Source: Bosea vaviloviae
Lineage (GTDB): Bacteria; Pseudomonadota; Alphaproteobacteria; Rhizobiales; Beijerinckiaceae
DNA: 64,000 nt
Direction: 5' to 3'
Assembly (NCBI RefSeq): GCF_001741865.1
Contig: NZ_CP017147.1
Coordinates: 4,951,001 to 5,015,000, forward strand
Shown one piece after another: positions 35,145-43,477 of this stretch (position 1 is its first letter; the number at the start of each line of letters is the position of its first letter). The position numbers and the translations under genes were made by a program. Under the pieces are notes generated by a model. That model was given only the letters and a program-made list of their open reading frames with translations, had not been told where the DNA came from and did no database searches.

Positions 35145-35414
35145 TTGAAGGCTGATCTTGATCTCGTTCCTGTCGTTCTCACCGTCGTGCTGGGCCAGAC
35201 CCAGATGCCGATCTACAAATTGCTGCGCATGGGCCGCGGCGCCATCATCGAGCTCAACGCGACCGAGACCGAGGAAGTCCAGATTCTCGCCAACAACCAC
35301 CCCTTCGCCAAAGGCAATGTCGTGGTCAGCGGCTCCAAGATCTCGGTCGAGATCACCCAGATGCTGAAGCGCCCGACGGTCTACTCGCTGCAGAGCGTGG
35401 CAGAGGCGGCCTGA
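35145..35414 (+). CDS. fliN: FliN-like SpoA-domain protein (orphan)
   Basis: An 89-residue protein from TTG 35145 with GGAGG six bases upstream. The whole length is a SpoA surface-presentation domain as in the C-ring protein FliN: VPVVLTVVLGQTQMPIYKLLRMGRGAIIEL followed by ILANNHPFAKGNVVV, shown here in short as LGQTQMPI, GRGAIIEL and VQILANN. FliN forms the flagellar switch with FliM and FliG. No other flagellar gene is in the window, and the usual N-terminal extension is missing. It is either a separated switch component or a copy used elsewhere. Confidence 0.85.
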   Translation: MKADLDLVPVVLTVVLGQTQMPIYKLLRMGRGAIIELNATETEEVQILANNHPFAKGNVVVSGSKISVEITQMLKRPTVYSLQSVAEAA

Positions 35415-35599
35415 GCGGCTGCACTATTCTCCTGATCGCCACAGCCTTCATCCTGAGGTGCCTGGCGCGAAATGAATCGAGCGATCCGAGGCCCTTGATA
35501 CCGCTCGTTTCATCTCAGCCTGGCCTCTGGGGAGCGCTCCTCGCGATGGGAGCAACAGGTGGATAAACCGGACCGTGACGTATTCTTGACGAAACGCTC

Positions 35600-35628
35600 T
35601 TGTGGCGGCGGATTCGATTTGCTAGACC
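35600..35628 (+). promoter_or_regulatory. Putative tRNA promoter
   Basis: TTGTGG (35600-35605), a 17-base spacer and TAGACC (35623-35628) precede a CGCGCC sequence, a style common in stable-RNA promoters of this order. The tRNA begins 49 bases later. Confidence 0.4.
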
Positions 35629-35676
35629 CGCGCCGTTCCTGAGTTGCCGCGTTCACACGGCAGTTTTCGAGCCGCT

Positions 35677-35761
35677 GCGGTCATGGCGGAATTGGTAGAC
35701 GCACTACCTTGAGGTGGTAGCGGGGAGACCCGTGGAGGTTCGAGTCCTCTTGACCGCACCA
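35677..35761 (+). tRNA. tRNA-Leu (anticodon GAG)
   Basis: The acceptor arms GCGGTCA and TGACCGC pair, followed by the encoded ACCA end. The D-arm reads GGCGGAATTGGTAGACGC. The anticodon stem CTACC/GGTAG encloses loop TTGAGGT with anticodon GAG at 35711-35713. A long variable arm (class II, CGGGGAGACCCG) and T-arm GGAGGTTCGAGTCCTC complete the molecule. It reads CUC and CUU leucine codons. Confidence 0.97.
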
Positions 35762-35780
35762 GATTTGGGCGAGAGCCCCA

Positions 35781-35810
35781 CAAACGGCGACCCTCGCGGG
35801 TCGCCGTTTG
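35781..35810 (+). terminator. Terminator hairpin after tRNA-Leu
   Basis: The 13-base perfect arms CAAACGGCGACCC and GGGTCGCCGTTTG are joined by the loop TCGC, 20 bases after the tRNA. A short T-containing tract (CGTTTCC) follows. Confidence 0.8.
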
Positions 35811-35822
35811 CGTTTCCGGCCT

Positions 35823-35920
35823 GGAGCAGGATGCGAAAAAGTGGGAACCGGTTTTTCGCATCGATCCTGCTCCAACTCTTTGGTGAGAGCCGAAAAGTGG
35901 GAACCGGTTTTCGGGACAAG
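35823..35920. repeat. Dispersed palindromic repeat, GCGAAAAAGTGGG type (two half-copies)
   Basis: GGAGCAGGAT and ATCCTGCTCC flank GCGAAAAAGTGGGAACCGG (35823-35873). A second partial copy, CCGAAAAGTGGGAACCGG, follows at about 35888-35915. Confidence 0.8.
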
Positions 35921-36050
35921 CCGATGCCGTAGCGCTAGCAATGTGCCGTGAAACCGCCATGCTGCATTGCAAGAGCGTGAGGGCACTGACACAAGAGCAG
36001 CCGCCCTTCCCTCGAATCCAAACCATTCCTCAGACCATGGAGCCGGACCG

Positions 36051-37457
36051 ATGGCGGACACGCAAACGGCTCAGGACGCGGTGCTCGAGCGCCCGATTCG
36101 CGATGAGGACGGCGCGATCGACCCAGCGCTGATCGAGCAGATCTCGCAAGCCGTCCTGCTCTCGGACCTGACGACGCTGCGCGCCGTCGTCGCCGACATG
36201 CACGAGGCCGATCTCGGCGCCGTGCTGGAAGCGCTCGATCCCGAGGAGCGCCCGCGCCTGATCTCGCTGCTCGGCGCCGATTTCGACTTCACAGCCCTGA
36301 CCGAGGTCGACGACGCCGTCCGCGAGGAGATTCTCGAGGAGTTGTCGGCACAGACCGTCGCCGAGGGCGTGCGCGATCTCGACACCGACGACGCGGTCTA
36401 CATCCTCGAGGACCTCAACGAGGCGGACAAGCAGGAGGTTCTCGGCAAGCTGACGCCCTCCGAGCGCATCGCGCTGCAGCAGGGCCTCGACTATCCCGAA
36501 GGCAGCGCCGGCCGGCGCATGCAGAGCGAGGTCGTGGCGGTGCCGCCGTTCTGGACCGTCGGCCAGACCATCGACTATCTGCGCGAGACGGAGGATGTGC
36601 CGGAGCGCTTCTTCGAGATCTTCATCGCCGACCCCGCGCATCATTTCGTCGGAACCGTCCAGCTCGACCGCCTGCTGCGGACCAAGCGGCCAGTGCCGGT
36701 CGCCGAGCTGGTCGGGGAGGAGAACCGCGTCGTCAAGGCGACCGACGACGTCGAGGATGTCGCGCGGATGTTCCAGCGCTACAACCTCGTCGCCGCACCC
36801 GTGATCGACGAGGCCGGCCGGCTCGTCGGCGTGATGACGATCGACGATATCGTCGACGTCATCGAGGAAGCGGCCGACGACGACGTCAAGCAGCTCGGCG
36901 GCGTCGACGCCGACGAGGAGCTGTCAGACCCCGTCCGGCAGATCGCCAAGAGCCGCTTCCGCTGGCTCTTCATCAATCTGCTGACCTCCTTCCTCGCGGC
37001 AGCCGTGATGAGCCTGTTCGAAGCGCAGATGACCCAGCTCGTGGCGCTGGCAATCCTGGCCCCGATCGTCGCAAGCCAGGGCGGCAACGCGGCGACCCAG
37101 ACGATGACGGTGGCGGTGCGCGCGCTGGCGACGCAGGAACTCGGCGCCTGGAACCTGCGCCGTTTCTTCACCCGCGAAATGATCGTGGGCCTGCTGAACG
37201 GCGTCGGCTTCGCGCTGATCACCGGCGTCGTCGCCGCGATCTGGTTCTCGAGCACGGGACTGGGCGTGGTCATCGGCATCGCGATGATCGTCAACCTGAT
37301 CGCTGCCGCCGGCGCCGGCGTCGCGATTCCCGTCCTGCTCGACCGGTTCGATATCGATCCCGCGATCGCATCGGGAACCTTCGTCACCACCGTGACGGAT
37401 GTCGTCGGCTTCTTCGCATTCCTCGGGATCGCGACATTATGGCTCGGCCTGGGTTAG
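36051..37457 (+). CDS. mgtE: Magnesium transporter MgtE
   Basis: A 468-residue channel from ATG 36051 with GGAG eight bases upstream. Residues about 40-140 are the acidic N domain (MHEADLGAVLEALDPEER). About 145-265 are two CBS domains (RMQSEVVAVPPFWTVGQTI; VIDEAGRLVGVMTIDDIVDVI) that sense Mg. The C-terminal five helices include APIVASQGGNAATQT and SGTFVTTVTDVVGFF, the family pore signatures. It imports Mg2+ and closes when internal Mg is high. It is a single gene with the stop overlapping a dispersed repeat. Confidence 0.95.
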   Translation: MADTQTAQDAVLERPIRDEDGAIDPALIEQISQAVLLSDLTTLRAVVADMHEADLGAVLEALDPEERPRLISLLGADFDFTALTEVDDAVREEILEELSAQTVAEGVRDLDTDDAVYILEDLNEADKQEVLGKLTPSERIALQQGLDYPEGSAGRRMQSEVVAVPPFWTVGQTIDYLRETEDVPERFFEIFIADPAHHFVGTVQLDRLLRTKRPVPVAELVGEENRVVKATDDVEDVARMFQRYNLVAAPVIDEAGRLVGVMTIDDIVDVIEEAADDDVKQLGGVDADEELSDPVRQIAKSRFRWLFINLLTSFLAAAVMSLFEAQMTQLVALAILAPIVASQGGNAATQTMTVAVRALATQELGAWNLRRFFTREMIVGLLNGVGFALITGVVAAIWFSSTGLGVVIGIAMIVNLIAAAGAGVAIPVLLDRFDIDPAIASGTFVTTVTDVVGFFAFLGIATLWLGLG

Positions 37458-37567
37458 AGCCTTGCGCGAAAAAGTGGGGTACCGGTTTTTCGCACGAGCA
37501 ATGCTCTAAACTCTTGGAATCGATCACGTCGCATTCGGACGTTTCCGTCCGGATGCGACGTGATCTA
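37456..37567. repeat. Dispersed palindromic repeat, GCGAAAAAGTGGG type with GATCACGTCGCATTC arm
   Basis: GCGCGAAAAAGTGGGGTACC with GAGCAATGCTCT is followed by a strong stem, GATCACGTCGCATTCGGACG / CGTCCGGATGCGACGTGATC. The same two-part structure recurs at 58009-58122. It may act as the mgtE terminator. Confidence 0.8.
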
Positions 37568-37634
37568 GGCTAAGGCCTGAGAAAAGCCGGTAACGTAAAC
37601 CGGACGTCAAGCTTTCTCCTCAATTTTCAGGGAG

Positions 37635-38627
37635 ATGACCCTGCACCATATGCTCAGCCGCAAACCCATCTCCCTCCTTGTCGCCACCGCGCTCGCGGTG
37701 CTGGGCGGCTGCGTCGCGATGGAAGGCAACTACCCGCTCAAAGGCGACAACCGGCCTCACCCCGGCGTCGCCGCCGCGCATCGCTATGCCGTGCAAGGCA
37801 TCGACATCTCGCGTTGGCAGGGCGAGATCGACTGGGCTGCGGTGAAAGGCGCGGGAACGCGCTTCGTCTACATGAAGGCGACCGAAGGCGGCGACCATGT
37901 CGACCCTGCCTTCCAGCGCAACTGGGAGGCAGCGCGCCGGGCCGGCGTGCGGCGCGGCGCCTATCATTTCGTCTATTGGTGCCGCCCGGCCCATGAGCAG
38001 GCGATCTGGTTCAAGCAGCAGATCCCCAACGACCCCGACGCGCTGCCGCCGGTGCTCGATGTCGAATGGAACGGCCATTCCCGGACTTGCCCGCAGAAGA
38101 TCGACCGCGCGCTGGCGCTGGAGAAAATCCAGCTCATGCTGACCGAGCTGGAACAGCTCACGGGCAAGAAGCCGGTGATCTACACCGACATCACCTTCCA
38201 CAAGGATGTGCTGGAAGGCCAGTTCAACGACTACCCCTACTGGATCCGCTCAACAGCGGCTCTGCCCGAGACGCGCTACGCCAACCGGCCCTGGGCGTTC
38301 TGGCAGTTCACCACCACGGGCCGCGTGCCGGGCATCAGGGGCGATGTCGACCGCAACGCCTTCTTCGGCAGCGAAGAGCAGTTCATCGGCTGGATCAACG
38401 GCGAGTTCGATATCGGCACGCGCAGCTGGGCCAGGCGCCGCCAGTCGCCGGCGCAGCCGAGCCCGAGCATCGTCAACGAGCCGCCGGCGCCCGCTCCCTC
38501 GCTCCAGCCCTCAATGCCCGAGCCGGTCGAACCCGAGGACGCCCCCGTCGCGACCGTGCCGGGCGCGATCGAGCCGGTGCCCTCCTCGTTGCATATTCCG
38601 GCAAGGAACACCGGCAAGCGGAACTGA
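37635..38627 (+). CDS. GH25-family lysozyme, lipoprotein
   Basis: 330 residues from ATG 37635; ATG 37650 is an alternative since GGAG directly abuts the first ATG. The signal peptide ends in the lipobox LGGC (Cys about 26), so it should be membrane-anchored. The GH25 muramidase domain (about 50-250) starts GIDISRWQGEIDW (catalytic Asp about 57), has FVYMKATEGGDHVDP, GAYHF, and the catalytic pair DVEW (Asp 142, Glu 144). A Pro-rich tail follows. It cleaves peptidoglycan glycan strands. A close paralogue lies at 39507, on the other side of phosphatidylcholine synthase. Confidence 0.92.
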   Translation: MTLHHMLSRKPISLLVATALAVLGGCVAMEGNYPLKGDNRPHPGVAAAHRYAVQGIDISRWQGEIDWAAVKGAGTRFVYMKATEGGDHVDPAFQRNWEAARRAGVRRGAYHFVYWCRPAHEQAIWFKQQIPNDPDALPPVLDVEWNGHSRTCPQKIDRALALEKIQLMLTELEQLTGKKPVIYTDITFHKDVLEGQFNDYPYWIRSTAALPETRYANRPWAFWQFTTTGRVPGIRGDVDRNAFFGSEEQFIGWINGEFDIGTRSWARRRQSPAQPSPSIVNEPPAPAPSLQPSMPEPVEPEDAPVATVPGAIEPVPSSLHIPARNTGKRN

Positions 38628-38669
38628 CGGGGCCAAGCGGAGCTGACGAGCGTTGTCGCCGCCCGGTCA

Positions 38670-39407
38670 TCAAACCCGGGCCCCACGGCGCCTTTCCCAG
38701 GCACGCCCCAGGCCGAGCAGAACGAAATAGGCGACCGCGATCAGCAGGATGCCTTTTGCCGGCAGGTCCGGCCGCATCTCCCGCCAGAGCGTCCACAAAG
38801 CCGCCCCGCCCCATAAAACCAAGACGGTGAGCGTCAGCCCGCGCCAGCGCCGCACCCTGACCGGATGGACGAAGACCACCGGCGCAAACATCAGCACCGT
38901 CGCGATCAGGACCACCGCGAGCGCCAGCCAGACCGGCGGTGCGAAGGCGACGATGTAGAACACCACGATGTTCCACACCGCCGGAAAGCCGCGGAACCAC
39001 CAATCATCGGTCTTCATACCGGTATCGGCGAAATAGAGCGCGCTCGTCAGCGTGACGACGACGCCGCAGAGCAGCCCCCAGGGCTGCGTCATCACATCGG
39101 CGCGCAGCAGCATCGCGGCGGGCACGAAGACATAGGTGATGAAATCGACGACGAGGTCGAGCTGCGCCCCGTCATAGCGCCTGGCCAGCTCCTTGACCTC
39201 GAGCCTGCGCGCCAGCGGCCCGTCGAGCGCATCGACCAGCAGCGCTACTGCCAGCCAACCGAAGGCCTGCGCCAGATCGCCCGCGATCACGGCCTGCAGC
39301 GAGAGCAGCCCGAGCGCCGCGCCCAGCGCCGTGAAGACATGGACGCCATAGGCCAGCGCCCTGCGCAACCCCGTAGCGCGCCCCTGCCTGCCTGGCTCCG
39401 GCTCCAC
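38670..39407 (-). CDS. pcs: Phosphatidylcholine synthase
   Basis: About 245 residues from GTG 39407, preferred because GGGGAGGAG precedes it; a TTG at 39461 is possible. The CDP-alcohol phosphotransferase motif appears as DALDGPLARR, then YDGAQLDLVVDF, in the spacing characteristic of bacterial Pcs, which condenses choline with CDP-diacylglycerol in the inner membrane. Six to eight hydrophobic helices follow. It lies in antiparallel orientation between the two GH25 lysozyme genes. Presence of Pcs is typical of plant- or host-associated and soil Hyphomicrobiales. Confidence 0.93.
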   Translation of the reverse strand: MEPEPGRQGRATGLRRALAYGVHVFTALGAALGLLSLQAVIAGDLAQAFGWLAVALLVDALDGPLARRLEVKELARRYDGAQLDLVVDFITYVFVPAAMLLRADVMTQPWGLLCGVVVTLTSALYFADTGMKTDDWWFRGFPAVWNIVVFYIVAFAPPVWLALAVVLIATVLMFAPVVFVHPVRVRRWRGLTLTVLVLWGGAALWTLWREMRPDLPAKGILLIAVAYFVLLGLGRAWERRRGARV

Positions 39408-39506
39408 CGCCGCTCCTCCCCGGTTAACCAAAGCTGAAACAAGCCATTCGGATGCGAGCAAGTTCTAACCGGGCCTTAACCACGTCGCTCTCATCTGGAA
39501 AGGCTA

Positions 39507-40490
39507 ATGGAGAAGTGGATGCCCGCGCGAGCGACGATTTTTGGACGAACCCTCTTCGCTGTGCTCGCCACGCTCGGCCTGCTCATAGGCGCAGCCGTGC
39601 CCGCCGCCGCGCTCTACCCGAAGAAGGGCGACAGTGATCCGCATCTTGGCGTGCGCGACGCAAGGCGCAAGGCGATCCAGGGCATCGACATCTCGCGCTG
39701 GCAGGGCGAGATCGACTGGGCCAAGGTCAAGGACGCCGATACCCGCTTCGCCTTCATCAAGGCGACCGAGGGCGGCGACCATCTCGACCCGAGCTTCAAG
39801 CGCAACTGGGCCGAGGCGAAGAAGCACGGCATCCCGCGTGGCGCCTATCATTTCGTCTGGTGGTGCCGCTCGGCAAAGGACCAGGTGCGCTGGTTCAAGA
39901 AGCACATCCCGCGCGATGCCGACGCCCTGCCGCCCGTGCTCGACGTCGAATGGCAGAACGGCTCGCAATGCACCCGCAAGATCTCCCGCGATCAGGCCCT
40001 CGCCAAGATCCGCGAGATGCTGGTGGCGCTGCAGGCCCATACCGGCAAGAAGCCGATCATCTACACCGACATCAACTTCCATGAGGACGTGCTCGAAGGC
40101 GAGTTCAACGACTATCCCTACTGGCTGCGCTCGACTGCCGCGCCGCTGAAGCATCGCTACAACCGCGAGAAATGGGAGTTCTGGCAGTTCACCACGACAG
40201 GCCAGGTCCCCGGCGTCCCCGGCGATGTCGATCGCAACGCCTTCTTCGGCAGCGAGCAGGAATTCGCCGCCTGGCGCACCGGCCGCTTCGACATCGGCGC
40301 GCGGAAATGGCATGGCGGCGAGCCGAAAGTGGCGAGGACCACGCCGCCCGCGACCTCCGCTGGCGCGAAAGCGTCCAAGGCCGCCGCCGGTGCGCCGCCC
40401 CGCATGGTACCGCCGCGGCCACTCACCGGCAGCGATACAAGGATCCTCAAATCAATGGCGGCGCGCATCGATCTAGGCCAGTCGCAGTAA
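39507..40490 (+). CDS. GH25-family lysozyme, secreted paralogue
   Basis: A 327-residue muramidase starting at ATG 39507. It has a signal peptide (hydrophobic core about 12-33, VPAAA-LY) without the lipobox Cys, so unlike its paralogue it should be soluble in the periplasm. GH25 landmarks are GIDISRWQGEIDW (Asp 61), FIKATEGGDHLDP, GAYHFVWW and DVEW (Asp 146, Glu 148). The C-terminus is an Ala/Lys/Pro-rich, probably wall-associated tail. The high similarity to 37635-38627 implies tandem duplication around pcs. Confidence 0.92.
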   Translation: MEKWMPARATIFGRTLFAVLATLGLLIGAAVPAAALYPKKGDSDPHLGVRDARRKAIQGIDISRWQGEIDWAKVKDADTRFAFIKATEGGDHLDPSFKRNWAEAKKHGIPRGAYHFVWWCRSAKDQVRWFKKHIPRDADALPPVLDVEWQNGSQCTRKISRDQALAKIREMLVALQAHTGKKPIIYTDINFHEDVLEGEFNDYPYWLRSTAAPLKHRYNREKWEFWQFTTTGQVPGVPGDVDRNAFFGSEQEFAAWRTGRFDIGARKWHGGEPKVARTTPPATSAGAKASKAAAGAPPRMVPPRPLTGSDTRILKSMAARIDLGQSQ

Positions 40491-40520
40491 TCGCCGCCAA
40501 AATGCAATGCGATTCAACTT

Positions 40521-40541
40521 AGTCGTACGACTTTAGTCGTA
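40521..40541. promoter_or_regulatory. Perfect palindrome AGTCGTACGACT plus half-site
   Basis: A 12-base perfect palindrome (40521-40532) is followed by TAGTCGTA (40534-40541). It sits in an AT-rich control region 128 bases before the phosphate transporter gene. It does not resemble a Pho box; the regulator is unknown. Confidence 0.5.
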
Positions 40542-40668
40542 AATCTAAATCTTTGATCTACAAAACAAAGCTACGCTAAGTTTGGTATCGCAGCGTATTC
40601 CGTCATCAGATTGTCGGCAAAATCGCCCAGCTTCCTGAAACCTTAACAGGGCTCCGGGGAGCAGTACG

Positions 40669-42297
40669 ATGACGAGTATGACGCTGGACAGCAGCACGGG
40701 CCACGCTCCCGATGCCGGCAAACCTAAACTGGACGCGCCCAAGGGCATCGGCGCCCTCGCCTTCTTCGCCGGCGTGATGACTGCCGGCCTCGCCTATATG
40801 GCGTTCTCGCTCTATCAGGACATCTCGTCCGCCGGCACGCCGGCCACGACCTGGCTGCCCTTCATCCTGCTCGGCGTGGCCATGCTGATCGCGCTCGGCT
40901 TCGAGTTCGTCAACGGCTTCCACGATACCGCCAATGCGGTCGCGACCGTGATCTATACCCATGCCATGCCGGCCAATGTCGCCGTCGTCTGGTCCGGCTT
41001 CTTCAACTTCCTCGGCGTGATGATGGCGAGCGGCGCGGTTGCCTTCGGCATCATCTCGCTGCTGCCGGTCGAGCTCATCCTCAATGTCGGCTCCGGGGCG
41101 GGCTTCGCCATGGTGTTCGCCCTGCTGATCGCGGCGATCATCTGGAATCTCGGCACCTGGGCGCTCGGCCTGCCGGCCTCCTCCTCGCATACGCTGATCG
41201 GCTCGATCATCGGCGTCGGCCTCGCCAACCAGCTCTACAATTCGAACAGCGGCACCTCGGGCGTCGACTGGTCCAAGGCGATCGAGATCGGCCAGTCGCT
41301 GCTGATCTCGCCGGTATTCGGCTTCATCGCCGCGGCGCTCGTCTTCCTGACGCTGAAGATCCTGGTGAAAAGCCCCGAGCTCTATGCCGAGCCGAAGGGC
41401 AACAAGCCGCCGCCGCTGTGGATCCGCGCCGTTCTGATCGCGACCTGCACCGGCGTCTCCTTCGCCCATGGCTCGAATGACGGCCAGAAGGGCATGGGCC
41501 TGATCATGCTGATCCTGATCGGCTGCGCGCCCACGGCCTATGCGCTGAATCGCGCCATTCCCGCCGGCGATGTCGACACCTTCCGCAAGACCGCCATCGC
41601 CGCCAGCGCCGTGATCGACCAGAAGGCGCTGGGCTACTCCATCATCGGCGATCCCCGCCAGAACGTGACGCGCTATGTCTCCAATCGGACGATCGACGAC
41701 TCGACCTTCCCGGCGCTCTCGGCGCTGAACAAGGAGATCGTCAAGCAGATCGAGACCTTTGGCCATCCGTCCAAGTACCCGGCCGCGATCGTCGGTAACG
41801 CCCGCAACGACATGTATCTCGCCTCCGAGGCGATGAAGCACATCTTCAAGGCCGACAAGAAGGAAGAGAAGATCTTCACGGCCGAGGACCTCAAGGTGAT
41901 GACCGCCTACAAGGCCTCACTCGACGACGCGACCCGGTTCATCCCGTTCTGGGTCAAGGTCGTGGTGGCGCTGGCGCTCGGGCTCGGCACGATGGTCGGC
42001 TGGAAGCGCATCGTCGTCACCGTCGGCGAGAAGATCGGCAAGTCGCACCTGACCTATGCCCAGGGAGCGTCAGCCGAGCTCGTCGCCGCCGCCACGATCG
42101 CAGCCGCCGACGTCTATGGCCTGCCGGTCTCGACCACGCACATCCTGTCCTCGGGCGTTGCCGGCACGATGGCGGCCAACAAGTCGGGCCTGCAGATGTC
42201 GACCGTGCGCAACATGCTGATGGCCTGGGTGCTGACCCTGCCCTGCGCCATCCTGATCTCCGGCACGCTGTTCGTGGTGTTGCGTCAGGTGTTCTGA
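40669..42297 (+). CDS. Inorganic phosphate transporter, Pit family
   Basis: A 542-residue permease from ATG 40669 (a second ATG lies three codons later) with GGGGAG upstream. It has about ten or eleven membrane helices and the duplicated PHO4 signature: FVNGFHDTANAVATVI in the first half and SFAHGSNDGQKGMGL in the second. A third conserved site is LPVSTTHILSSGVAGT near the end. A hydrophilic loop of about 130 residues (about 305-435) separates the halves, longer than in PitA. It imports phosphate, usually as a metal-phosphate complex with protons. Confidence 0.93.
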   Translation: MTSMTLDSSTGHAPDAGKPKLDAPKGIGALAFFAGVMTAGLAYMAFSLYQDISSAGTPATTWLPFILLGVAMLIALGFEFVNGFHDTANAVATVIYTHAMPANVAVVWSGFFNFLGVMMASGAVAFGIISLLPVELILNVGSGAGFAMVFALLIAAIIWNLGTWALGLPASSSHTLIGSIIGVGLANQLYNSNSGTSGVDWSKAIEIGQSLLISPVFGFIAAALVFLTLKILVKSPELYAEPKGNKPPPLWIRAVLIATCTGVSFAHGSNDGQKGMGLIMLILIGCAPTAYALNRAIPAGDVDTFRKTAIAASAVIDQKALGYSIIGDPRQNVTRYVSNRTIDDSTFPALSALNKEIVKQIETFGHPSKYPAAIVGNARNDMYLASEAMKHIFKADKKEEKIFTAEDLKVMTAYKASLDDATRFIPFWVKVVVALALGLGTMVGWKRIVVTVGEKIGKSHLTYAQGASAELVAAATIAAADVYGLPVSTTHILSSGVAGTMAANKSGLQMSTVRNMLMAWVLTLPCAILISGTLFVVLRQVF

Positions 42298-42311
42298 GGC
42301 CGAGCGTAAGG

Positions 42312-42347
42312 CCGGCGCCGCGGCGGCAACGCTCGCGGCGCCGGTTT
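42312..42347 (+). terminator. Terminator after the Pit gene
   Basis: The arms CCGGCGCCGCG (42312-42322) and CGCGGCGCCGG (42334-42344) are separated by 11 bases and followed by TTT, 15 bases after the stop. Confidence 0.75.
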
Positions 42348-42382
42348 GCATTTCAAGCGCAATTGGATGGGGCAGGCCCCGC

Positions 42383-43396
42383 ATGAACATCGCACTGGCC
42401 ACCCATGCCGATCTTCAATCCGGCTCCGGCATCGTCTGGGCCTATCGCTTCGACGAGGCGGGAAATCCTGGCCTGATCTCGCGCGACGAACTCCCCGGCC
42501 TCGCCTCGCCGGCCACCGGCTTCGTCTGGATTCATCTCGATCTCGTCCACACCCGCATAGCGGCCTGGCTGGATGAGCAGCCCGCCTTGCCACTGCCGGC
42601 GCAGGCGATGTTCCTGTCGCATGACAACCATCAGCGCCTCGACCATTCGCCCGAGCTCGCCTGGGGCATCTCGCACGATCTGATCCGCGACATCGCCGAC
42701 AAGTCCGAGAGCGTCGGCGCGCTGCACTGGATCATTGGCGAGCGCTTCCTGCTGACCGGCCGGCGCGGCGCCCTGCAGTCGATCCGCATGACGGTCGAGG
42801 CGCTGGACCAGGGCGAGACCATCGCCTCGCCCTCCTCCCTGTTCGAACACATCGTCGAATACATCATCGACGACGTGACCGACGCCGTCATCCGCCTCAC
42901 CGATGAGATCGACAGCGTCGAGGACCATGTCCTGAGCGACCGCCTCCGCGACGGCCCGCAGCGCGTCGGCGCGGTGCGGCGCACCTCCGTGCGATTGCAC
43001 CGGCAGCTCAACGGCCTGCATCTGCTGTTCCGGCGCTTCGCCGAGACCGGCTCGGGCCGCGCCGCGCCGGAAACCGTAAAGGCCTGCGCCGGGCGCCTGC
43101 TGCAGCGGGTCGACAGCTTGCACCACGACGTCCATTCCGTGCAGGAGCGCGCCCGCCTGCTGCAGGACGAGATCGCCGCCCGCTCGGCCAACCGGACGAA
43201 CCAGCAGCTCTATGTGCTCTCGATCCTGACCGCCGTCTTCCTGCCGGCGACCTTCATCACCGGGCTCTTCGGCGTGAACGCCAAGGGCGTGCCCTGGGCC
43301 GATGACGCCGCGGGCTTCAGCTATGTCACGCTGATGTGCCTGGCGGCCGCCTGGGCCGTCATGCTGTTCCTGAAGCGCCGTGGCATGATCGGCTGA
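42383..43396 (+). CDS. ZntB/CorA-family cation transporter
   Basis: A 337-residue CorA-superfamily protein closest in layout to zinc transporter ZntB. The large N-terminal cytoplasmic domain (1-270) begins with the ZntB-like WAYRFDEAGNPG and WIHLDL, and ends with the long stalk helix. Two C-terminal helices follow (about 275-295 and 310-330). The pore-exit motif, normally GMN, reads GVN (about 297-299) in GLFGVNAKGVPW; GVN occurs as a natural variant but is uncommon. It is coded 85 bases after the Pit gene on the same strand, past a terminator. Confidence 0.9.
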   Translation: MNIALATHADLQSGSGIVWAYRFDEAGNPGLISRDELPGLASPATGFVWIHLDLVHTRIAAWLDEQPALPLPAQAMFLSHDNHQRLDHSPELAWGISHDLIRDIADKSESVGALHWIIGERFLLTGRRGALQSIRMTVEALDQGETIASPSSLFEHIVEYIIDDVTDAVIRLTDEIDSVEDHVLSDRLRDGPQRVGAVRRTSVRLHRQLNGLHLLFRRFAETGSGRAAPETVKACAGRLLQRVDSLHHDVHSVQERARLLQDEIAARSANRTNQQLYVLSILTAVFLPATFITGLFGVNAKGVPWADDAAGFSYVTLMCLAAAWAVMLFLKRRGMIG

Positions 43397-43411
43397 GGGC
43401 CGTTCGTCCGG

Positions 43412-43461
43412 GAGCATTGCGCGAAAAAGTGGGGACCGGTTTTTCGCATGAGCAATGCTCT
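43412..43461. repeat. Dispersed palindromic repeat, GCGAAAAAGTGGG type
   Basis: GAGCATTGCGCGAAAAAGTG leads to GGACCGGTTTTTCGC and AGCAATGCTC; the 50-base element is a palindrome between convergent genes and may terminate both. Confidence 0.8.
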
Positions 43462-43477
43462 CAACTTTTAGAATCGA

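Noticed and set aside
35677..35761. tRNA-Leu as an integration site for a genomic island
   Set aside because: No integrase gene and no duplicated tRNA 3' end were seen on either side within the window.
37635..40490. GH25 lysozymes as part of a prophage lysis cassette
   Set aside because: No holin, spanin, structural or integrase genes are nearby, one protein is a lipoprotein, and the genes surround a housekeeping lipid gene.
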